A stretch of DNA of 8,677 nt from Peptococcaceae bacterium (GTDB taxonomy: Bacteria; Bacillota; Peptococcia; Peptococcales; Peptococcaceae), in the NCBI GenBank assembly GCA_900756555.1, contig CAAEKP010000147.1, forward strand, positions 1-8,677. The letters run 5' to 3'. The translations under genes were made by a program, and so were the position numbers. Below the pieces are notes generated by a model. The model had not been told where the DNA came from and searched no databases. It saw only the letters and a program-made list of their open reading frames with translations. Below, piece after piece: positions 1 through 4,834 of the stretch (its first letter is position 1; each line of letters begins with the position of its first letter).

Positions 1-450
1 CCAGCGGGCAATGCCTTCATAATCATGATAAATATGCAGCACCTTTGCCCCATGCTCCAGGGCAAACGCCATGGCTTTTTCCGCACCACGGATTTCCCCG
101 GCAACATTGCGCATCTCCACCAGTTCCACATCATCGTCGCTGCCTTTTAAATGATACTCCTCGCCCTCATAAAATATAACCGCACCGTAGGCAAACCTCC
201 GCTTTCCCAGATGAAAGCTGCCATCCACATAGGCCACCATCTCGCCGTCTGCCGGCTGCATTGCATTGTCAGGCTGCTGCTTAGCGTCCTGCGGATTGCC
301 CCACAAATACTGCTGCGCTTCCTGTAACGTAGGAAAACTTTTATACACAGCGCCAGAGTATCCCTGCACCTGCGCCTTACAATCATCCCAACTGGTAAAC
401 AGCCCCGTCTGTCGTCCAGCCTTCACCGCATAAAATTTCTTAGCTGCCAT
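1..450 (-). CDS. rnhA: Ribonuclease HI with viroplasmin-like N-terminal domain (C-terminus cut by window edge)
   Basis: The 150 visible residues are the front of an RNase HI, which cleaves the RNA strand of RNA-DNA hybrids in the cytoplasm during replication and R-loop removal. Residues 4-48 form the small hybrid-binding (caulimovirus viroplasmin-like) domain, seen as FYAVKAGRQTGLFTSWDDCK followed by GAVYKSF. A linker of about 20 residues leads to the RNase H fold from residue 72. Three of the four metal-binding acids are visible: D76 in YVDGS, E119 in NVAGEI and D143 in HDYEGIA. The fourth lies past the left edge, so completeness cannot be judged. The start ATG has a GAGGTG ribosome site just upstream (455-460) and its own promoter, so the gene appears to be monocistronic here. 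Identification is firm; the gene symbol is family-level. Confidence 0.93.
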   Translation of the reverse strand, partial: MAAKKFYAVKAGRQTGLFTSWDDCKAQVQGYSGAVYKSFPTLQEAQQYLWGNPQDAKQQPDNAMQPADGEMVAYVDGSFHLGKRRFAYGAVIFYEGEEYHLKGSDDDVELVEMRNVAGEIRGAEKAMAFALEHGAKVLHIYHDYEGIARW

Positions 451-484
451 ACTACACCTCAATTCTTCCTTTGTCTGTCGTTTT

Positions 485-513
485 ATTATAAAGCAGATGT
501 TGTCCTTTGTCCA
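485..513 (-). promoter_or_regulatory. Sigma-70-type promoter of the RNase HI gene
   Basis: Read on the minus strand there is TGGACA (508-513), a 17-nt spacer, then a perfect TATAAT (485-490). The -35 box matches consensus at five of six bases. It lies between the upstream terminator's T-run and the ribosome site at 455-460, giving a leader of about 30 nt. This separates RNase HI expression from the upstream operon. Confidence 0.75.
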
Positions 514-514
514 A

Positions 515-559
515 CGAAAAACCATCCTATCCGGAACAAATTTGTCCCAGATAGGATGG
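515..559 (-). terminator. Hairpin terminator after the alphaCTD/sigma4 operon (copy T1)
   Basis: On the minus strand CCATCCTATC (559-550) pairs perfectly with GATAGGATGG (531-522). A nested inner stem, GGGACAAATTTGTTCC with a one-base irregularity, fills the loop, and a TTTTT run follows (521-517). It lies about 55 nt past the end of the small frameshifted gene and just before the RNase HI promoter. A closely related hairpin (T2) ends the Rpn-like gene at 3799-3841. Confidence 0.85.
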
Positions 560-584
560 CTTGAGTATTGCCGACATTATTGTG

Positions 585-606
585 TCCTTCTTTTATTTTC
601 CAGATA
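585..606. repeat. Short dispersed repeat R1
   Basis: These 22 bases match 3736-3757 at 21 of 22 positions in the same orientation (core CTTCTTTTAT, then TTCCAGATA). R1 lies just after the small HTH gene; its partner is the distal end of the repeat upstream of the alphaCTD/sigma4 gene. Related copies therefore bracket that operon. No gene overlaps R1 on either strand with any support. Confidence 0.6.
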
Positions 607-615
607 GCTCTTTCC

Positions 616-838
616 CTACCACTTTGGATTCTGCGGCTCTACATAAATACCATAGCGCCGGGCAATCTCCCGCAGCTTGAAATACACTTCTACATTCGCC
701 ATGCAAACGCCAGCACGCCGCGCTGCCTGATCAATATTACCACACCAGCACCGCAGTCAATGCATCCCGCATTTCCTGAAAATTATCAATTATCACCAGC
801 CCCGGCTGCTGCCGTGACTGTAACTCTAATGATTCCAT
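616..838 (-). pseudogene. Small Fis-like helix-turn-helix protein, interrupted by a +1 frameshift
   Basis: An ATG at 838 follows an AGGGGG ribosome site (about 845-851) and starts 22 nt after the stop of the alphaCTD/sigma4 gene, so the two look cotranscribed. The first frame gives 33 residues (MESLELQSRQQPGLVIIDNF, then QEMRDALTAVLVW) and stops at 737-739. One base over, the frame continues as GNIDQAARRAGVCMANVEVY then FKLREIARRYGI, ending at 616-618. Joined by skipping one base, the product is about 73 residues. The second half matches the pattern of Fis/HTH_8-type DNA-binding helices (GNI..AAR..G......KLRE). The join falls inside the domain, next to GNI, and no slippery run is visible there. 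It may be a recent pseudogene, a sequencing error or, less likely, programmed frameshifting. If intact it would be a small DNA-binding partner of the large upstream protein. Confidence 0.6.
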
Positions 839-860
839 GCAGAATCCCCCTTTCAACAAT

Positions 861-3560
861 TCATTTTCTATTGTTTATTTCGATTTCTTCCTCCGCAGCA
901 TACGCATCATAACTGCTATACACCGTTTCCGTGATGGCATCGTAATACAACTCAGAACCGCGCACCACTTCCAGCAGTTTATCTCTGTTGAAGGTGAGGC
1001 CGTAGCGCTGCTCTAATAATACCTGCAACCGCTGAAATGCCATGCGTCCCTCCGACGCAATCAACCAGTGCAAAAACGGAACAAGCTGAACTTTGTTCTG
1101 TCCGCGGCAAAATACTTTGGTGCCGCCCATGCGCTGATAGGTAAACTGCGCTTCATCTTCCACCAGCAGCGATGCGTAGAACCAATCCCCGTAGCCCAAC
1201 ACATCCAATGGATGGGTGAAACCGTCCTGCTTCAGCGACTGGATGGTAAAACACGCATCCGGCTGCACAAACGCCGCCACCGCATTGCAGTACTGCTCTA
1301 AATCAGCAATGGTCACACCATTAGCAGCCAACCGTCGGCTGTGAATGTACTGATTTGGCGCATATTCCACAACTTCTCGGCTGGATTTCACCTCCAGCAC
1401 GATACTCCAATAAATGCCCAGTCGGCAATACTGCGACGCCTGCTCCCGCAAATCTACCACATCCGCGCTGGTCAATACCTGACGGAAATAATCCGCCGCG
1501 CTGCCATAACAATCCCGCACTACATAGCCACTGAACACCCGAAATCCTAAGTTTTTCAACACATACACATTAATATCGGCCCTGTCTGCTTCTGGAAATG
1601 CCTGCACATACAGCCGCTTCACATCGACAATATGGTAAAAATCATCGGTCAACAACTGTAGCATTCGTTCCTGCCGTTCCGCTGGTAACGGTGGCATGTC
1701 CATGCGATAAACACTGTTATGCAGATAACAATCAATGCAACCAAAATAATTAGCCTGTGCGGTGGCTGCCTTTGCGCCATAGCGCTCTTCATATTTTTCT
1801 GCCAATTCCGTCGTACCAATAGGCGCATGCTGTGCCAGCAAATCCCGCACCTGCTGGTCACGGTCTGGCGTTCCAATCTCAATGGTAGGCATCTTTTTAA
1901 ACGTTACCCTTTGCCCCTCCATCTGAGCAGGCCAGATTTTTTTCAGTAAATTATGCAGCTCATACTCATCGCGGATATCATACTCCGCCATCAATTCCGG
2001 ATTATCCCGCAATAATTTCAGGCTGGACAATTCCATATCCTCATAATACTGTAACCCCAGTGCATCCAACAGCGGAGCATATTCCCGCTCCTGTATCGCA
2101 TAATAGCGAAATCGATGCCACTGATTCCAAAGCACGTAGTCACACTGGGAAAATGTAGTTTCATAGGTGCGGCTCTCTATGTGCAGCGTTTCCTCCTGCG
2201 CCAATCCAAGGCGCTCCAATAAAGCCTGATAATGCTCCATAAACGTGTCCATACTGGTTAATTCTTTGCAGTAGGTCTGCACCACATAGCGAGCCATTGC
2301 AGGGCGCAATTTTTCCACGCGAACGCCGTCAATGGTCACATATTTTTTATAAATCGCCCGCTCCGCTTTGCGACGATACACAGCAGGCACATTGCTGTCG
2401 GTCAAAATTTCTTTCATAGGACGCTGCTTGCTCAAACGCGGCCGCTGCATTTCCAGATAATTATACGTTTCCGGGGGCTCCTGAAAAGCCAGCGCAAAAT
2501 CCTCCCTGGAAAATTCATAATGGTCAAACAAATATTGATAGCTGTCCTCCTGCAAATGCGGATGCTTTTCCAGCGTTTTTTGCGCAATCTGCCGCACACG
2601 CTCCCGCGTAACGCCGTAAGTTTGCCCAATTTCCTCCAAAGTGGCGCCTTGCAGCCGCAGCAGCAAAAACTTGCGGTTTCTGTCTTCCGGCAATTGCCGC
2701 ACAAAGTCCATCACCGTTGGATAACAGCGCATCACCACATCCTCCTGCCAGACAATATCGCCCTGCTGTATCAGTTTTGCCAACAGACTATCCAACACAG
2801 TCTTTGTAGCACCCTGCGGCAACCAGGCCAGTAAAGCCGCATACGTCAGCCCATCCTCGTGCTGTTCCAGCAAGCACCGTAACTGACCGCACATTTGCCG
2901 ATGCAGCAGAGGCTGTCGGCAAAGTAACAGAACAAAGTCATCGCCCGTTATCGCAGGATGCTCCCTGTGGCAAGCGGCAATTTCACCAATCAGTTCGCCC
3001 CGCGTCATGCCAGTAACTTCGCCAAACGCATCCACCAGCTTGCGCAACGGCTCTGCCTGTGGAGCGTCCAGCTGCTCCAGATGCTGCTCTGCATTTTTCC
3101 AGTAAGCATACAGCTTCTGCATAATCTCCTGCGCCGTCTTAGCACCCATACTTTTTATCTCACCCAGCGCTTCCTCCGTGATACCAGAAAGCCCTGCGAT
3201 AGAATCATAACCTGCATTGGTCAGGCAGCGATGCGCCCTTGCCGAAAGCTGCAACTCTTCCAACGGCGCATCGGTCAGTAATTGCTGCAACATAAATACT
3301 GTCTGCTCCTGTGGCAGTTCCGGCAAATCCATCCGGCTATCCACCAAAGTAAAGCGATCGCCGCCTTGCATAAGCTGTTCCACAACAGCCCGCAGCTCAT
3401 TCACGCTCTTCTTCCCCAAATTGGGCAATCGTATCCACCGATTAGCAGGATAATCCAACACCTGCCCCACCCGCTCAATCCCCGCGCGGCGCAAACAATT
3501 ATACGTGCGCACCGACAATGAAAGCCGTTCAATGGCATCTTCTCTGGTTACATATACCAT
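861..3560 (-). CDS. Large protein with two RNA polymerase alpha-CTD modules and a sigma-70 region 4 HTH; function unknown
   Basis: Residues 9-63 are a full alpha C-terminal domain (SVRTYNCLRRAG, then LPNLGKKSVNEL). All residues that in E. coli alpha bind UP-element DNA are kept: R18, N21, C22, G49, K51, S52 and E55 correspond to R265, N268, C269, G296, K298, S299 and E302. A second, more diverged copy spans 98-150 (R108, G139, K141, E145 kept; the asparagine is R111). Residues 222-280 look like a winged helix. Residues 289-335 are sigma region 4.2 (LEEIGQTYGVTRERVRQI), with the TRERxRQ -35-reading helix intact at 318-324. About 560 following residues show no enzyme motif I know; roughly 580-650 may be another winged helix. 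There is no signal peptide or membrane segment. I chose the ATG at 3560 over that at 3578, because the GGGGGA ribosome site overlaps the earlier one. The product is 899 residues. It probably acts on DNA or at promoters; activator, repressor and defence roles are all open. Confidence 0.88.
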   Translation of the reverse strand: MVYVTREDAIERLSLSVRTYNCLRRAGIERVGQVLDYPANRWIRLPNLGKKSVNELRAVVEQLMQGGDRFTLVDSRMDLPELPQEQTVFMLQQLLTDAPLEELQLSARAHRCLTNAGYDSIAGLSGITEEALGEIKSMGAKTAQEIMQKLYAYWKNAEQHLEQLDAPQAEPLRKLVDAFGEVTGMTRGELIGEIAACHREHPAITGDDFVLLLCRQPLLHRQMCGQLRCLLEQHEDGLTYAALLAWLPQGATKTVLDSLLAKLIQQGDIVWQEDVVMRCYPTVMDFVRQLPEDRNRKFLLLRLQGATLEEIGQTYGVTRERVRQIAQKTLEKHPHLQEDSYQYLFDHYEFSREDFALAFQEPPETYNYLEMQRPRLSKQRPMKEILTDSNVPAVYRRKAERAIYKKYVTIDGVRVEKLRPAMARYVVQTYCKELTSMDTFMEHYQALLERLGLAQEETLHIESRTYETTFSQCDYVLWNQWHRFRYYAIQEREYAPLLDALGLQYYEDMELSSLKLLRDNPELMAEYDIRDEYELHNLLKKIWPAQMEGQRVTFKKMPTIEIGTPDRDQQVRDLLAQHAPIGTTELAEKYEERYGAKAATAQANYFGCIDCYLHNSVYRMDMPPLPAERQERMLQLLTDDFYHIVDVKRLYVQAFPEADRADINVYVLKNLGFRVFSGYVVRDCYGSAADYFRQVLTSADVVDLREQASQYCRLGIYWSIVLEVKSSREVVEYAPNQYIHSRRLAANGVTIADLEQYCNAVAAFVQPDACFTIQSLKQDGFTHPLDVLGYGDWFYASLLVEDEAQFTYQRMGGTKVFCRGQNKVQLVPFLHWLIASEGRMAFQRLQVLLEQRYGLTFNRDKLLEVVRGSELYYDAITETVYSSYDAYAAEEEIEINNRK

Positions 3561-3585
3561 CTGTATAAAATCCCCCATTTGCTGT

Positions 3586-3613
3586 TAAGAATGTTTCACG
3601 CGAAACATTCTTA
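3586..3613. promoter_or_regulatory. 28-bp palindrome with parS-like core, upstream of the alphaCTD/sigma4 gene
   Basis: Two perfect 12-base arms (TAAGAATGTTTC and GAAACATTCTTA) flank ACGC. The central 16 bases (3592-3607), TGTTTCACGCGAAACA, differ at one position from the parS sequence TGTTTCACGTGAAACA bound by chromosomal ParB/Spo0J proteins. The symmetry extends six bases beyond parS on each side. It lies about 10-37 nt downstream of a likely start of transcription and about 25 nt before the start codon, which is also a usual operator position. It could be a ParB site, an operator for the encoded HTH proteins, or a leader hairpin. The palindrome is certain; its binding partner is not. Confidence 0.8.
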
Positions 3614-3629
3614 TATACCTTTATTATCT

Positions 3630-3635
3630 ATTATA
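3630..3635 (-). promoter_or_regulatory. -10 box (TATAAT) for the alphaCTD/sigma4 operon, no good -35
   Basis: A perfect TATAAT on the minus strand lies 70 nt before the chosen start codon. The hexamer 17 nt upstream is ATCGAT, a poor -35 match. The stretch further upstream is very A+T-rich, as in an UP element. A weak -35 with A+T-rich flanks would fit a promoter that needs an activator. This assignment rests on the -10 hexamer alone. Confidence 0.4.
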
Positions 3636-3693
3636 GTTCGCAAAAAGAATAAATCGATATGCTGGCTGCATACTATTGCATATTTTTTCAGTA

Positions 3694-3757
3694 TGTAGAT
3701 ACTTTATTGGAAATATTCTACAGAGGAATTTGAATTCCTTCTTTTATGTTCCAGATA
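3694..3757. repeat. Direct repeat R2 (downstream side of the Rpn-like gene)
   Basis: Bases 3694-3745 match 4528-4579 (R3) at 44 of 52 positions in the same orientation, sharing GGAAATATTCTAC and TTGAATTCCT. The similarity weakens but seems to continue towards lower coordinates. The right end (3736-3757) is also the partner of R1. Within R2 is a small perfect inverted repeat, AGGAATT TG AATTCCT (3723-3739), which R3 has lost by substitution. R2 lies between the terminator of the Rpn-like gene and the promoter of the alphaCTD/sigma4 gene. Confidence 0.7.
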
Positions 3758-3798
3758 AAAAAGAAATATCGGGCAATCGCAGGAGAATCCCTTGCATC

Positions 3799-3841
3799 AA
3801 AAAACCACCCTACCCGGAACAAATTGTTCCAGATAGAGTGG
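3799..3841 (-). terminator. Hairpin terminator after the Rpn-like gene (copy T2)
   Basis: On the minus strand CCACTCTATC (3841-3832) pairs with GGTAGGGTGG (3814-3805), using two G-T pairs. Inside is a GGAACA/TGTTCC stem with an AAT loop, and TTTTTT follows (3804-3799). It begins 25 nt after the Rpn-like stop codon. Its sequence is about 85% like T1 and the base changes preserve the pairing. Confidence 0.85.
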
Positions 3842-3866
3842 AATGATTGCTGCTTATAATTCAAGG

Positions 3867-4385
3867 TCACATATGCAATGCTTTACACCGCTTCAGCAAT
3901 TCCGGCACACAAGCACACTTCTGACCGACGTTAAATACTTCTACGCTCAACTCTAGCCCCTCAGAGTCTTGTTCCTCGCCAGACAAATCTGATAATTTTT
4001 TCACCCTGCGTTTCGGCTCCGTTGAGTCGCCATATTCAAACACAATCAAACGAGGTGTCGGCAGCAAGATCTGTTCCGTGCGATACAACGCACCAGGTCC
4101 AATTATTTTTTCATACAACTGCACTACATATACAAACATCTGTAACAAAATCTTGTCTTCAACAGGCGCTTTCGATACCAACACTACAACCAACTGATTA
4201 TCCATTGTAAAAGCAATATCAACCAAATCTTCTAAATATGGCGTGTTCTTTAATATACAGACTTCCACTGGAGTGTCCAATGGATAATTTTTGTTGTACA
4301 CTTCATTATACAACGCTACCAACATACACCCATCTGTCCGACTATCACCCAACCCTGACTTATTACATTTTTTACTTTCCTGCAT
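3867..4385 (-). CDS. Degenerate, truncated Rpn/PD-(D/E)XK nuclease ('transposase'-type) family protein
   Basis: The protein follows the backbone of the Rpn/TIGR01784-type PD-(D/E)XK family. It shows ALYNEVYNKNYPLDTPVEV near residue 24, DIAF at 56-59, an LYEKIIGPGALYRTE block at 90-104, PTPRLIVFEYGD at 109-120 and KLSDL at 130-134. Family members normally have an acid-x-glutamine motif (EHQST) after the central strand, followed by NMPLR. Here that stretch reads SKAPVEDKILL (71-81), so the catalytic acid and glutamine are gone while D56 remains. The product ends at RCKALHM, where relatives continue through a C-terminal region, so 172 residues is short. I chose the ATG at 4385 because GAGGGAG lies 9 nt upstream; the frame is open to an ATG at 4601 without a comparable site. 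It is probably inactive as a nuclease. The gene is more A+T-rich than its neighbours and flanked by direct repeats, which suggests acquisition and decay. Family call moderate. Confidence 0.62.
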   Translation of the reverse strand: MQESKKCNKSGLGDSRTDGCMLVALYNEVYNKNYPLDTPVEVCILKNTPYLEDLVDIAFTMDNQLVVVLVSKAPVEDKILLQMFVYVVQLYEKIIGPGALYRTEQILLPTPRLIVFEYGDSTEPKRRVKKLSDLSGEEQDSEGLELSVEVFNVGQKCACVPELLKRCKALHM

Positions 4386-4527
4386 AAAACACAACTCCCT
4401 CACATTTTTTTGTTTGGGCAGATTGCTGTTTTCTTTGCCGCGATTTTCTGTCATTCTCTTGCTGCCAGTCCTAGTACATATATGAATTAAATTCTGCCGT
4501 TGCATCCGCATCAGATAAATATTTCTG

Positions 4528-4579
4528 TGCAGATGCTTTACTGGAAATATTCTACATCTGAACTTGAATTCCTGCTTTT
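4528..4579. repeat. Direct repeat R3 (upstream side of the Rpn-like gene)
   Basis: This is the partner of 3694-3745, with 44 of 52 bases identical in the same orientation and about 830 bp away. It lies in the leader between the proposed promoter and start codon of the Rpn-like gene. The pair brackets that gene and its terminator. Confidence 0.7.
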
Positions 4580-4608
4580 GCTTGCGAAAAAATAACAACA
4601 TCGGCAGT

Positions 4609-4638
4609 ATCGTAGTGCCAACGGCCGGTTGTGGTCAA
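4609..4638 (-). promoter_or_regulatory. Candidate promoter of the Rpn-like gene
   Basis: On the minus strand TTGACC (4638-4633), an 18-nt spacer and TACGAT (4614-4609) resemble a sigma-70 promoter, with five of six and four of six matches. The leader would be over 200 nt and contain repeat R3. It may be decayed along with the gene. Confidence 0.45.
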
Positions 4639-4760
4639 CCAGCTCTATAATTTATCAAACAGCTACAAGAAGTCCCTCTGTTGCCTTATCAAAATCGAAC
4701 TGGACAACTACGCACATTGTCTAACGGAACGCAATCTAAATCGAATCATTATCGTCAAAT
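4639..4760. other. Non-coding gap between the Rpn-like gene promoter and the M56 operon terminator
   Basis: No gene is supported here. The plus strand has a 47-codon open frame (4619-4759) without a start codon or ribosome site. The minus strand has short coding-like stretches broken by stops, such as QFDFDKATEGLLVAV and IIELVDHNRPLALRY, which could be gene debris. Neither resembles a family I know. Together with 4386-4608, this gives about 450 bases without a gene, apart from the repeat and promoter listed. Confidence 0.4.
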
Positions 4761-4818
4761 AAAAAACCAGAACCGCAATCATTCAACTCATGAATGATGA
4801 TTGCAATTCTGGTTTTTT
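4761..4818. terminator. Bidirectional hairpin terminator after the BlaI/M56 operon
   Basis: AAAAAACCAGAA..GCAATCATTCA pairs with TGAATGAT, a 3-nt bulge, and then ATTGC..TTCTGGTTTTTT, around an ACTCA loop. T-runs occur in both directions. It starts 16 nt beyond the M56 gene's stop codon, so the minus-strand use is the clear one; no plus-strand gene needs it. Confidence 0.88.
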
Positions 4819-4834
4819 GTAACTATTCTTTTTG

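Noticed and set aside
451..560. Upstream in-frame extension of RNase HI
   Set aside because: The frame is open through terminator T1 and the promoter, but there is no start with a ribosome site. The ATG at 450 fits both the GAGGTG site and the domain boundary.
568..912. Plus-strand open frame of 114 codons
   Set aside because: It overlaps the R1 repeat, the small HTH gene and the end of the large gene on the other strand. It has no ribosome site, and its product looks like antisense of coding DNA.
3586..3613. The palindrome as a transcription terminator
   Set aside because: No T-run follows on either strand, and it lies between a -10 box and a start codon.
3720..3868. Open frame just past the Rpn-like stop (YVTLNYKQQSFHSIWNNLF) as a frameshifted tail
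   Set aside because: It would encode the terminator hairpin and repeat R2, and it does not resemble the family's C-terminal region. I treat the openness as chance.
4386..4601. Long N-terminal extension of the Rpn-like protein starting at 4601
   Set aside because: The frame is open, but it runs through repeat R3, encodes a lysine/arginine-rich stretch unlike the family, and lacks a good ribosome site. The GAGGGAG before 4385 decides the start.
4619..4762. Plus-strand 47-codon open frame between Rpn-like gene and M56 operon
   Set aside because: It has no start codon or ribosome site, and the product (ending NLNRIIIVK) matches nothing I know.
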